Notes: generated from the sequence alone by a model not told the origin. A stretch of 64,000 bases of DNA from Siphonodentalium dalli (GCA_032622095.1 CP136064.1:7681512-7745511), one strand, 5' to 3'. Positions 13,601-28,600 are shown, numbered from the stretch's first letter. Numbers and translations: made by a program.

Positions 13601-16600
13601 ACCGCTGCACACTATATTTTCTTTTTTATTCAGTTTTACGATAGCAAATGTCAATAAAATACATACTCTGAGGCACTAAAGCGTGCCTGTAAGTAATGAA
13701 CGAGAACGAGAATCAGCGAGAGGAAACGAGAACCAGCGAGATGAAACGAGAACCGGCGAGACGAGACGATAACCAACCAGTCGCGTAACTGCAGCAAAGT
13801 GCGAAAATCAATTATCACAAAGGCAGTGACAACATGTTGTACGCTGATGGATGTGTGTTTATTGTCGCCTAACATGCAGCTCAAATTAGTGTACACAAAG
13901 CAATAATTTGACCATGGTCGCCATCCATACAATTACGAAATGTAAACTATACTCTTACCATTGTTTCCGCGCTAATGTTTGTCCACCATTGAGACACCAC
14001 GGATAAATACATATTGCTTGGGGACATTCTTAGTATAATCTGGACTTAAATCCCCTCATTGTACATGTATATACTTGTTTGTTTGTTGTTTTTTTGCAAA
14101 AGCGACGTCGGTAGTACCCCACACATTGTTAAGATCACAATCGACATGCATTGCGTTGTCCTCTTTTCGCGTGTCCGCGTGACGCTGCATTCACACGTGA
14201 ATAATGCATTTCGTACTGCATGTCCCAAAGGATCTTAACTAGCGAAATGTTTGGACATTATTCTTGACGGTATTTAGTCATACCGCGGTATGGAAATTAA
14301 TACCGTAGTCGGTATTGTGAAGGTGGATACCGTGAAGCTCTACCGCGGATGATAATTTTTTTTTAAATCTGTCCAGTCAATCAATGTTCCCTGTGAACAC
14401 GCATCTTGGTGCCATTGAAAGCGTGTGGAATTGTCACATACTTTTTGAAAACGGACTATAGTTCGTTTTGAAGAGAATCCCATTGTGTATCGATTGCGTC
14501 ACCTGACATATATATAGCACTTAATTTGATTTCGCGGGCTTAGGTGTCTGCTGTACTTTTAGTTTTGTTATTAAAAGTCTGTGCATGCGGTTACCACTTT
14601 GGAGAATGTAATGCATGTAGCACTAATAAGTGACGACACAAACTTGTTACTGATAACTGTCCAGTAACTTTGAACATTCCATGTCCCGCGAACACTTCGT
14701 GACTTTGTCAATAATGGTGAACATTTTAAAGTATGAAATTTGAAAAATTAAATATTGATGCATTCCGATGCACATCGTTCATTATGGATATAATGATCGC
14801 TAATTACCAATCCATAGAAACATAAATTCACAGTTAAACATACTTTATAAACAATGACAAGGCTGTGACGCGGCATAAAAGCAAAGGATGCTGGCCCGCC
14901 ACTGACTGTGAGAACATGTCACACACGGAACTCTTTGAAGATGACCGCCAAACTTCTGCTGTGACATCAAAGGATCAAAAGGAAGCCGCATCAGAAGTGG
15001 CGAGAGAACAGGCTGTCGGGTGGTGAATTGTGCTACATACACTGTTAACTTTTACTTCCAGGCATGGCATTTGCGCATAGTACTGCTTAAATAAACTCCC
15101 ATACCCACACCCCCCCCCCCCCCCCCCCCCCCCCTGGGCGATTAGTCGACGATTGTAAATAACCGTCGACTACCACACCTGTCGAAGGTTAGTCAATTAA
15201 TTGAATAATCGTGGCAAGCCTAAATAACCTACAAAATACATCATGTTTGTACAGTAAAACCTCTCCAAACTGAACACCCTTCAGACCGGCCCTTCTGTTC
15301 GGTTTAGAGAGGTGTTCGATTTATACAATTATATTGTAAGAGTTTTCTGAAATGATTGGTATTGATTGAACAATATTTTTCAACTTTCTTGATGAATTAA
15401 TAAGTGACTTGCCAAAACTATTCGCAAATGAAAATATTTTTTTCCAAATGTGAATTATTTTTGTCACTGGCAAATTCGGCAAGTGGCAGCGCAAACCCTG
15501 GTGTTGAATTAGAAATTTGAATCGTGGAAACGGGTCTGTTAATCTCGCTTGTATATAAAATATACCACAATAGATAGAATAAAAAGTTTCCCCAACAGAT
15601 TGATCGCGAATTCTAATGCACTTAAGCCAATAAACCCCTGGAAACATCACATATTTGCGGGGGGTTATTCATCGATACCTGTTGCAATGTATATACCGGT
15701 TCACCGCTTCAATGTTAGATATTCTTGGGCGCAGCTGAATTCCTAATCTCGCCCAATCCAGATCTGCTCACTGTTCCGTTTCTATCCATGACGTCACCCT
15801 TTCGCAGTCCATGCCGATGACGTTACGGAGTAGATGTATAGAGTAGGCGCCCGGGGTACTGACTTCCGTTACTAGCTCGTTGCTATATAAACAAACCAGC
15901 GGCATTGCTTTTGTCGAAATTTGACAGTCAGTACATTCGCCCTGTATACATGTACATTCAGAAAACACAAAACACCACACTGTTATATCCCATCAATATC
16001 ATTGTCTCGATATCATTTGACCAAATTTCTTGACACGAAACCTCGACAGAAACGGCATGAAATACATCTCATTGAGTAAACAATTTTCCATTGTTTCAAT
16101 TCAACTTAAAGTTCGCCGTAAAATCAAAACCGCAATTTGTAAGTGGTAAACATCTGAAAAAGACATCAGGTACATGTAGAAACTAATTGTTGTGCATATT
16201 TATTTGTATTTGAGGTGGCATTTTTTCATCTTTATCAGCATTTTTAAAGATAAGAACGATGCTGATTGAGGAACTATATTTTATCCAGCGCATTAAAATT
16301 AAAACAAAAAGTCGTGAATTGGCAGAGTGTTTTCTATGTCTGCACATTTCATCGATAATTACAAGACATGTGTGTGTCGAAATAACGTTTTAAGTTCGAA
16401 GAGAATTAGAATTAAAAGGTTGCACATGTTAGAGTTGCGGGACCATACGCACAGCCCTGAGAAACGGGAATTTCACTTTGCATAGTCTTACCATTATTTT
16501 TCTTTAAAAGATTCAAACGAAATCTGAACCAGAGAAACCTAAAGCATCTATGAAGGATTGGATTCTACAGTATGCATGCGATTCTTCGTCAGATGAAGAC

Positions 16601-19600
16601 ACAAGTCCAGTGACTACAGATACCCGTGTTAGCCCAGTGAGTGATTAACTAGCTAAACTATTAGTTACCCCTCTTAACCCTTGCATGACTGGAGCTTCCT
16701 GAAATTTTTTGAAAACCCTGTGCAAATGCATTCTCTTATATATGCAAGTCTCCCATAGGGAGCCTTGCATATATAAGAGAATGCATTGGCCTAACAATAT
16801 TTACCTTGACCTTGTAAGCCAGTGCATTATCTTATATATGCGAGGCTCCCTAACGGAGACTTGCATATATAAGAGAATGCACTGGCATAGAATCTTTCTT
16901 GCTGTACCAATGCAGCTCCCATAATGAAAGGGTTAAACCAGTGCATGTGATGATTTGTCAGATGAAGACACTAGTCCAGTGACTACAGATACCCATGTTA
17001 TCCCAGTGAGTTTAATCAGCTATGCTATTTCAGTTTCCAGGATTAGAATTCATGTTTCAGTGTAGTGTAGATCATGCCATGAATATCTACTATAGATCAT
17101 ACAAAATAGTTCCAGTAATACGTGACTTGTAAATCAGGAACTATATCTTGAAAATCAGGTATTATTTCACACATAATGATGGCTTCTACATTGATGGGAT
17201 CAATCCTTCATCCTTAAAGACATATTGTAGACTTATTTCAGTGAATAAAACTGATAATTTAGTATCCAAACAATCTCCACTGGCAGAATGTAGCAATCAA
17301 CTTTCTATATCGACTGTACCAGAAAACACAATGTTTGAAATTACCACAAATATTTACTACTTTATTCGGGACGAGTTATTGGGTGTGATAAACATGCGCT
17401 GAATCTATTTAGGAGATAAACATACCCTGTTGAGTTGTACATTCTGGGATTCGAGCATGAAAACAGTTTGTGAACGAGCCGGCTTGGCGGCGAGTTCACA
17501 AACTGTTTTCATGCTCGAATCCCAGAATGTACAACGAAACAGGGTACGTTTATCTCCATTGTAATTCAATCTAGCAAGGAATTTGCAAAAAAACTGAATA
17601 AAAAGTATCATTTAGTCATTTTCATGACACGAATCGAGACTTTCATTTCGCCGTTGTCACCGTGCACAAATCATTGGGTTTGTTCATTGCGTTACTCGGA
17701 ACACTGCTCCGTAACCATTTCCTGTGGGGCGGGTTGGCTCGTTTCGCTACTCCGTTCTGCGCCGATGAAATTGTACCGTGCCACATTCAGATTTGATGCA
17801 CGCTGAGCGGCCGATGAACGGTATCTGTAGACAACAACGCGCGGGTGTGCTCGTTTCGCTACTCGTTCTGCGCCGATGAAATTTGACCGTGCTACATTCA
17901 GATTTGATGCACGCTGAGTGGCCAATGTCGGTGAATCGAAAACGAAAGTTAGATGCTCTCGGCCAATCAGAATGCTTGTTTTTAGTGACAAATACTCAAT
18001 TGAATTACAATCCGTTATAACAGTGACGCTGCTTTCTGTCGATATTTGGATATAATGTTCCATTATGAACACCTCAGTTGAGTGTTTCACGTCACTTAAA
18101 ACTGTTATTTTTTAATTCATTAACACATTTAACAAATTAAGAGCTTAGTTCATAGCTACAGAAGAAAGTATGCAGCTATATACAGATACTGCTTTCGGTT
18201 CTTAGCTTTTGAAGACGTTGATGGCATTAAAGATGTAATTGAATTTGTCTGAAGTATTCATAATACAGAGACAGGCCTGATAATATGGTGCTGGACATTT
18301 GCAGAATGAGGTCCCCAGAGGGTGAATTTAGTGACACTAACAGCAGGCTACCATCACCAAATTCATCCTCTGGGGACCTCATTCTGCATGGTCTCATCTG
18401 CTATGGGAGACCTTGAGTCAGATATAAGTTCCTAGATTTTGAAAATGGTTATGTGCACCCATTGGGCACCTCCATTATGCATTGTGTCATCTGCCAATTT
18501 GTGATGTAGAGAAACTAAACTAAAATAGAAAAAGAAACTTTCTAAATAAGCTAAAAATCCTGTTAATTTGATAATAAAGAAACTTTCCAGAGAAGATGAG
18601 ACCAAAGCAGAATGAGGTCCCTAGAAGGTGAATTTAGTAATGCTAGCCCATTGTGTGGGTAGCGTCTCCAAATTCACCTTCTGGGGACCTTATTCTGCGA
18701 ATGTCCAGCTCATTATTTTCAGGCCTGTACAGGGACCAACTGCTAATAGTTGAAATCTTGCTATTTTGGACTTGTTACTCGATAAATTCAAAAATTTTAA
18801 AGACATACTATGGACTTTTTGGGTGCATGAGTTTCATAAGTTAGTACCCAGACGCTATACCAACCATCAAAGAAACCAACCACACCACTCCATGGAAAGC
18901 ATTGTCTGAATGACGCTCAATAATTCAATTGTAAATATATTTACATCTCGATTCAGGACGCACCTATTGGCAATAAACTAACACAAATTATTTCACCATC
19001 GAGAGTCATTGCATTTAAGTAATATTTAAGAATGACTGTGTTTGTTGTCAATTTGGATTAATATTCGTAAAATATTACTACTTTGAGCAAGATTATTCTC
19101 CATTTCTATTTGATCACCCTACAAGAGTGTTTCACATCACTTTAAACATATTGGTGTGACATTTTGATTCTGAATCCATTTTCAGAATGATAAGTATCAA
19201 AACCTGCAAGAAAAACTATACGAAGCAAGACTAGATGCTCAACAAGCGAAGAAGGATGGGAACAGGTCTATTCACAGGGAGGTGTCAAAGATGATCAATG
19301 AATTAACAATAGGTATACCACAATCACAAACAACCTTTTTTCATGCATGGACTATGGAAATATCCTGCATTGGGTCTTTTTATATTTTCTTGACGATATG
19401 TTTATTATCAATTGATTTATGTGCATGTATCAGATCAAAGAATATGCAACTTTAATTTGATTTGTTTTTTGTCAGTGGAGCCGTCCATCCTTTGGGGTGT
19501 CTGTCAGTTTGATTTTGGTTTCCGGATGATAACTTTAGATAGCCTCAACTGAATGGAATGAAATTTTGTATGTGGGTTTACTAGCACAAAATACAGCTCA

Positions 19601-22600
19601 AGTTTGAATTTGAATTCCAGAGTTATGGCCATTTTTGTAGGATTTTGCATTCAATTTTCATTTCCGGATGCTCAGAAAGATAAGCTTGTATGTATACAGT
19701 AATGCCCCAAATAATCAACTCCTTAACTACAGCAGAATTATGGGTAATTTTTTCAGGATTTAGTCAGAAATATGGCTTGAGAGCTTTTCGATGAATGGCA
19801 ACAAGCCATATTTCCGACTAAATCCTGAAAAATTACCCATAATTCTGCTGTGGTTATAAGGAGTCAATTATTTAAGGCATTACTGTATTAATGTACTCAT
19901 TCTGAATTTCAGAGATGAAACGACTGGAATTCATGCCTGGTTTCGATCCAATGGTGAAAAGACAATTCAGACCTTCATCCGACAAAAACGATAAACAGCC
20001 TGACGTTCCAACCCAGAGTGTGAAGAGTCCCGCAGCAGACACGGATGATGGTGACTTGGGGTTCAGTATGTTCTCTGTGGCTGAAGCTGACAACGTTAAT
20101 CCTGTGCCAGTAGCAGGTACTAATGCATTACTCGTTTCATGACAGGAGCTGCGCTGGTGCAGAATTAAAGAAACTGTGCCAGTGCATTCTTTTATATATG
20201 CGAGTCTCCCATAGGGAGTCTCGCATATATTATAGAATGTGTTGTGGCTTACAAGGTCAAGGTAAATATTGTTAGGTCAATGCATTCTATTATATATGGG
20301 AGGCTCCATATGGGAGACTTGCATATATAAGAGAATGCATTGGCACAGGGTTTTTGCAAAATATGAGGAAGCTCCAGTCATGGGAGGGTTAATGTTCCAA
20401 CAAAAGAGCAGGATTGCCCCCCCCCCCCCCCCCCCCATGCATCCGCACATCACCAGGATTGCCCCCATGCATCTACACATCACCAGGATTGCCCCCATGC
20501 ATCTGCACATCACCAGGTTGTCTTGTACCATGAATGCCAACCACTTGAACATTTTGTAATTACAATTTTCTTTGACTTTTGACAAAAATAAGAACAAATT
20601 AACATGCTATAAATGCAAATATGAATAACTCTCTCTTTCTGTGTGATCTATCATTTCCATCTATTGCCTGCACTTCTTTTCTCTTTCCTTTCCCTTAATC
20701 TAAAATTGTCTAATTCAGACCATACACAACCATTAGGTTTTGACCTGCAGATTAATTAAACAAAATCAGCAAAACAAACTTTGTTTTATTACTCTGCCAG
20801 TCAAAAACGGCCAAAACCGGCCAAATAAAGCTTCAACAGCCTAAAATATCTTCGGTCTGTCTCAATAGAACCATACAAATATGGATATCATTGGAACCGG
20901 CTCATTGACCACATTGTGATGGTTACAGTTATACCATGTGCCAATGCATTCTCTTATATATGCGAGTCGACCATAGGTCGCCTCGCATATATAAGAGAAT
21001 GCATTGGCCTAAAAAAAATCTTTTTTAACACTTTTTACAATTTTTTCTTACATTCTTTAACAATTTTATAATTTTTAATGTGTTAAGCCAATGCATTCTC
21101 TTATATATGCGAGGCGACCTATGGTTGACTCGCATATATAAGAGAATGCATTGGCACAGGGCCCTTCTGTTGGGTAAAGGGTTAATTACTCTGCCAGTCA
21201 AAAACCCGAATGACCCTGATCGATCTTCCAGTCATTCCTTATATAACATTAGATTTATTGTAAATCAAACTGAAATATCTCTATAAGTTTTGCCAGTACA
21301 TTTGTATTAAAATGATGTGAAACACTCTGATATGGTGATCAAATAGAAATGGAGAATAATCTTGTTTAAAGTAGTAAATTTTACAATTATTATATCCAAA
21401 TTGACAACACTCACCGTCATTCTTACATATGAATTAAATGCAGTGACTCTCGATGGCGAAATCGTTTTCGTTAGTTTTTTTATCATCGATAGATGCATCC
21501 TTAATCGAGTCGTAAATATTTACAATTGAGCGTAGTTCTGACGATATTTTCTATGGAGTGGTATGGTCGCTTTGGTTCAAATATTTGGCGATGTTAGTAG
21601 AATATTACATTCCTCCATTTGTCATAGCGCCTGAATACTAACTTATCAGCTTCACGCACCCGAACAAGTACATAATATGTCTTTAAAATAGATAATTGAT
21701 AGCTAATTGGTTGGCTTGTTCAAATGACTGGGGTAATATTGTACCAAGTGTGTTAGAGCAAGTAATTGGTTAATCGCTATATAAAACTGGTCATTATTAT
21801 TATTATTATAATAGTTTGTTCACCTCTTTTTTTTTTCTCAGCAGTTCAGAATCCAGCAGCATTAGCACAAAAAGAGGATATTAGACAATTTGAGTACACA
21901 AGGAAACAGTGGACGGGTAAATCTCCGAAACAATTCCTCATTGATTGGCTTCGAAAAAATCTCCCCAAAGCTGATCCACCAAAGTTTGAGAGAATACAGA
22001 GGCCTGGGTGCAAGTTCAAGTGCAAGTATGTAGTTTTGACATAATGCTGAGTTTTTCTACCAATTTATTTTTCTACCAGTTTATTTCTCCGTTCCATGAG
22101 AACATTGAGATACAGAAGAGATATTTACAAAAAGTAGTTGGCGGTAATGATAGTATATATACAATATGTACAAGTCTCCCAGTAACACATAATTTTTAGG
22201 ACATAAAATAAAAAACATCCATTACCCTGCAGGGAGCCCCACACATATATAGAAGCATATAGAAGAGTGTTGTCTGCTCATGTTTGTCTGGGGCTCTGTA
22301 TGGGTGAAATTATAAAATTGTTAAAGAATACAAGAAAAAACTATTAAAATGATAAAAAATTGTTAGGCCAATGCATTCTCTTATATATGCGAGGCGACCT
22401 ATGGTCGACTCGCATATATAAGAAAATGCATTGGCACAGGGTAAAAAAATCCCGACTTACGACTGGATTTGATATGGCGGGTTTACATATTTGTTGCGTT
22501 ACTATGTTCTTACAGTACGAAACACGCACATCTGCATGATAATTGTCGCCTAATTTCATCGCTGTCAGGCTGATGTTTACAAATCTTATGGTTGAATAAA

Positions 22601-25600
22601 ACCATTTCGCTTAATATGTAGATAGTAATAATAGACTGTAAGATTTCTCCAAATTACGTGGTACTGATTTTAGACGATTAATTATAACGTTATACCGGTA
22701 AACTTATCAGTTACCGTTCGCATCGTGTTTGGGGGGGGGGGGGTGGCCTGTTATCAATCCAAATTTATACATCAGCTATATATTTAATTATTATCAGAAT
22801 AATCCATAGTCCAAAGAAGGGACAGTAATATTAACAACCGTATCATTTGTAATGCTCTATTTTTATCAAGCTTTCGGGCCTATCTGGACCTTCCTCAGGA
22901 CAATATCAAATGTTAAAACACAATCACATGTTGTACGTTTGGCATACTTTCACAAAATGAGTCAGTGGATCAACCAACTTCCGTTAAACCGCGCCGTGAC
23001 GTTGTGAGTCCATGGTAACGTTGTCGCGTAGCATCTGGAAATTTATAATTCAGAACTCAGAATATCGGTGTTGAATGACTTGTTTTTGTGTTGAACCCAT
23101 TACCATTGCCTTCCCGCATTCCCAACTTCCGTATCCACATATCTTCCCTAACTAGTCTCTCTCGCTTCCCGCCATTATTTAGACATAGGCAAACCTTCAC
23201 ACCTCCAAATTACCAGTTGTATAAATTATAAGCTGGCGGGGGGGGGTGATATTTTCAATATAAGAATTATTAAATCAATTATTCCTGTTTTATCACCACT
23301 TCTTTCTTATGTAACTAATGTTGAGAGCTTTTGTATGCAGGGTTCGTGCTGCCTGTTGTCAAATTTGAAATTTCATTTGGCAAACATTTTTTGCAACGGT
23401 TTTTATACGCCCATTTTTTAAAACGAGACATATTATGTTATTGGTTTGTCTGTCTATCAGGGCATCTGTCGGGCCATCCATCTGTCCATCCATTTGCTTT
23501 TGGTTTCCAGATAATAACTTTAGATAGTCTCCACTGTTTGGTATGTGGGTTTACTAGCACAATATACACGTCAAGTTCGATTTTGGGTTCCACCCGCCAA
23601 TTTTCAGCAAAGTTATGTCCCTTTTTGTTGGAAATTGTTACAATTTTTGTTTCCGGATGATAACTTTATTAAGTCTGAACTGAATGGTATGAATTTTTGT
23701 ATGTGAATTTACTAGCCAAAAATACAGGACACATTCAAATTTGGGTAACCCCCGCCAATTTTCACCAGAGTTATGGCTCTATTGGAATTACCACAGGCGT
23801 ATTTTGCCATGCCCTAGTGATGCTCTTATTAATTTTGTGATCACTGATGTGAACTATCTTGCTAGAAGGTGTCAGTGATCACAACCTTCACAACATGCTT
23901 ATTATTAGTTTATTGGCCCTGTATACACGCTGAATACAAATTGAGCTAAATTATCGGTTACATGTGATTCTATTACAGATAGTACAAAGTCATGCCTACA
24001 AATGTGTGTCTGTCATTTGCAGAATGAGGTCAACAGAGGGTGAATTTAGTGATGCTATCCCATACAGTGCGCTCGCATCACCTTATTCACCCTCTGGGGA
24101 CCTCAGTCTGCTTAGGTCTCATCTTCTGGGTAGTATCTATAGTATCAAATTAACATTTTTTTAGTTAATTTTTCCCTTCTGGGAAGTTTCTATATCCCTT
24201 AACCCTTTACCCAACAAACCGGCCAAAACCGGCCAAATAAAGCTTCAACAGCCTAAAATATCTTCGGTCTGTCTCAATAAAACCATACAAATATGGATAT
24301 CATTGGAACCGGCTCATTGACCACATTGTGATGGTTATAGTTATGCCCTGTGCCAATGCATTCTCTTATATATGCGAGTCGACCATAGGTCGCCTCGCAT
24401 ATATAAGAGAATGCATTGGCCTAAAAAAAATCTTTTTTTAACACTTTTTACCATTTTTTCTTACATTCTTTAACAATTTTATAATTTTTAATGTGTTAAG
24501 CCAATGCATTCTCTTATATATGCGAGGCGACCTATGGTCGACTCGCATATATAAGAGAATGCATTGGCACAGGGCCGTTCTGTTGGGTAAAGGGTTAATA
24601 TGCAGAAGATAAAATGCATAATCAAGGTGACTAATCACCAACTTCAACTGGCAAAATTCAATCTGATACTAGGTATCCAATAGCTGTTGAGGCATAACCA
24701 GAATGAGGTTCCCAGAGGGTGAATTTGGTGATGCTAGCCCACCTAGCAGGATAACGTCACTAAATTCAATCTGATACTAGTATCCAATAGCTGTTGAGGC
24801 ATAACCAGAATGAGGTTCCCAGGGGGTGAATTTGGTGATGCTAGCCCACCTAGCAGGATAACGTCACTAAATTCACTCTCTGGGGACCCCATTCTGCAAG
24901 TACAGGCTTGTACAAGGGGAAATCCGATCTACACATCTGGGCTCTTATCACCTAGCGATAAGAAATCCGATCTACACATCTGGGCTCTTATCACCTAGCG
25001 ATAAGAAATCCGATCTACACATCTGGGCTCTTATACCTAGCGATAAGAAATCCGATCTACACATCTGGGCTCTTGTCACCTAGCGATAAGAAATCCGATC
25101 TACACATCTGGGCTCTTATACCTAGCGATAAGAAATCCGATCTACACATCTGGGCTCTTGTCACCTAGCGATAAGAAATCCGATCTACACATCTGGGCTC
25201 TTATCACCTAGCGATAAGAAATCCGATCTACACATCTGGGCTCTTATCACCTAGCGATAAGAAATCCGATCTACACATCTGGGCTCTTATACCTAGCGAT
25301 AAGAAATCCGATCTACACATCTGGGCTCTTGTCACCTAGCGATAAGAAATCCGATCTACACATCTGGGCTCTTATACCTAGCGATAAGAAATCCGATCTA
25401 CACATCTGGGCTCTTGTCACCTAGCGATAAGAAATCCGATCTACACATCTGGGCTCTTATCACCTGGTGATAAGAAATTGATAATGCAATAATCATTATT
25501 AGTGTTTTGAAAAAACGTCAAAACATTCTTTCTGGCATAGTCAAAATTATCTCACTTATGACAGAATTGACGACACAGACATTCAACGATGCATGGACAG

Positions 25601-28600
25601 TTAATGCACCATTATTAACCCTTTACCCAACAGAACGGCCCTGTGCCAATGCATTCTCTTATATATGCGAGTCGACCATAGGTCGCCTCGCATATATAAG
25701 ATACTGCATTGGCTTAACACATTAAAAATTATAAAATTGTTAAAGAATGTAAGAAAAAATGGTAAAAAGTGTTAAAAAAAGATTTGTTTTTAGGCCAATG
25801 CATTCTCTTATATATGCGAGGCGACCTATGGTCGACTCGCATATATAAGAGAATGCATTGGCACAGGGCATAACTGTAACTATCACAATGTGGTCAAGGA
25901 GCCGGTTCCAATGATATCCATATTTGTATGGTTCTATTGAGACAGACCGAAGATATTTTAGGCTGTTGAAGCTTTATTTGGCCGGTTTTGGCTGTTTTGT
26001 TGGGTAAAGGGTTAAAATATGACAGTTAGAAACAATTATGTTCTCAAAAGTTTGTATTGAGGCTGCTATAACTAACTTAACTTAATATAAAAAGATGATT
26101 ATAAAATTGTTTCCACAGTTAATCCCCTTTGTCTATTTGGGTGATGGAGATCATGCACGCTTTCTTTTTAACGATGCTCTATTCCATATATTTAATATGG
26201 TCAATGTTTTATGACAAGGGAATATAAAATAATAGGTTAATCAGCCGTATCTGAATGGCGATGGATCAATTTGTGACTCTTTGTCTCTGCAGCTTCAGTT
26301 GAAATAATATGTGTACTTTTACGACATTCTTCTAATTTGATAACTGAGTTGCGACATTCAGCATAGATTCCAATGTCATTTAGAGATTTATCACAAAATT
26401 GCTACTTTGATGTTAATAACATTGTATAATAATGATAAAAGATGAGAATATTTAAATTTTCCTCAAATAAATGTAGACCCTTTCAATTTTGCCAACAAAA
26501 TAATTCATTTGGCAAATATTTTTGCAAGAGAAAATTTGGTCCAGCTTTTAATTTTAATGTCATAATTTCATATATTATGTTACCTAACACATTTTTCAAA
26601 TTCTGTAATGTATATTTTTGAAGGATTAAAATTGATAGAAAGAAAGATGGAGGAGTACTTGAGGAATGTCCGACTATTTTATGTGAGAATCTGAAAGAAG
26701 CAGAACATCTGTCATCAACATTAGCCCTATATACCCTATGTAAGGGTCAGGTTAGTACTAAAACTATATACCATATGTAAGGGCCAGGTTAGTACTAACA
26801 CTATATACCCTGTGTAAGGGTCAGGTTAGTACTAAAACTATATACCCTATGTAAGGGTCAGGTTAGTACTAAAACTATATACCATATGTAAGGGCCAGGT
26901 TAGTACTAAAACTATATACCCTATGTAAGGCCATTAAAAAAAAATACCCGTGTTCTCAGGCAATTTTCCTTAAAATATCAGACGAGGCAGGGAGGCTGTT
27001 TTTTTTAGTTTTTTTTTATAAATCTCAAAAAGATACCCCAAAATGACATATTTAAATATGTAATTTTATATGAATCCATGATATATTTCCATTCATCTTG
27101 TTTATTTGTATACATGTATTATGTAGTGTTCTTTTACACATGTACCACTTTCAGTTATGGCTCAGCCTCATTTTCTTTGTTAATAGTCAGGTTTATAGCT
27201 CATTAAATAGCCTACTAATAAAAGGTCACCACTGACCATCACTGGGGTCTGTGAATTTTACATTCAATGGTGTCATTTACAATTCTAAGTTAACCCATGC
27301 ATGGTGTTTCCTCCACCACTATGCCTCCCCCCACAAATATTCATGCTATTAATTAACTTGTCTTACCACTACCAACAGTGATTTCACACAGTTGTCCATT
27401 GATAGTGTGTTATCAAAACAATTAACACATTTATTGATCCAAACTGGAAACATATATCACACCTGAGTCTTGCTTGCTGACAGCTGTGAAAACAATGTTA
27501 GGTGTCTTCAACTGTGAGACTGACAGTTGAGATTATCACAACTTACAGCAGCAGGAACAGGATTTGCGTGCCCGCCCGAAGGGCGGCACGAGGACGGTGT
27601 GAGCTCACCCGGAGGTCGCCCTTACGCCCTGTCTTGAATTTTCTTGGTTTTTTCTCTTAACAGTCAGGTCGCGGATCGGGTGGAGAAGTCTTGAGATCGG
27701 GATCGGTCAGCGTCGCAGGTGTCTTGAGTCTTGTCTTGTCTTGAATCTTCAATCTTCAATCTTTGCTTGGGCTTTGCCTTGTACTTTTGCCTTGATCTTT
27801 TTCTTTTTCTTTGCCTTGTCACGGCATCTTGCAAAATGCGGGACGATCCAGCGATGATGCTGGATTGCGCATTTTCAGTTGGTTGTCCAAGCCCGGGACC
27901 TTCCAATGGAGGCATTGGATTGCGGGCTGCTAAGAGAGTACGGGACGTTACTCTCTTCTGTTACCGCCCGGGATGGTCCATTACACCTTATTGGACTGCG
28001 GGTCTTTTCTGAAGTGGGATACGGGACGGTCTAGCATGGCCTGCTTGACTGCGTATCCTAAAACTCGGGACGGTCCAATAAGCCTATTGAACTGCGGGTT
28101 TTTTCAGCCACAGAGAAGTTGTTTGCGTTGTAAACATTCCCTCATGATGTCACTGCCGTCCATTCTCGCCAGTGTACTTTCCGCCAGATCGCGCAGGCGC
28201 TCTCTGATGGGTTCCACGTCAGCGATGGTATGCAGATCTACAATACGGGTGTGATACGGTGCTTGCAGTGCCATTCTCAGGGCTTTGTTTTGGACCACCT
28301 GGAGCATTTGGATTGCTCGATATGATGCCAGGTTGGTGACCACCGATGCGTATTCCATGATAGGTCTTACAAACGTTTTGAAGACTCTAAGCAGAGTGGC
28401 CATGCTAGCTCCCCAGGAAGTTCCCCTCAGCCGTCTGAGAAGATTAACTCGTTGCATGGTCCTCGTGGCTGTCTGCTTAACATGGGTTAGCATGGTGAGT
28501 CTGGAGTCCAAGGTGACGCCTAGGAAGGTCACCTCTTTTGCGGCAACTAAGTCAATGCCACTGACATTCAGTTTGACCACTGAATTGCGTTTTCGTTTCG

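Noticed and set aside
22868-22900. Penelope-like element end (CTTTCGGGCC ... CCTTCCTCAGG)
   Set aside because: Only about 30 bp of resemblance and no second feature; not enough to call an element.
24917-25478. CRISPR array
   Set aside because: Simple contiguous 42/43-bp minisatellite without spacers in a eukaryotic intron.
27664-27915. Arg/Lys-rich frame on the minus strand as a protein
   Set aside because: It lies in the LINE 3' region after the RT stop and has no known domain.
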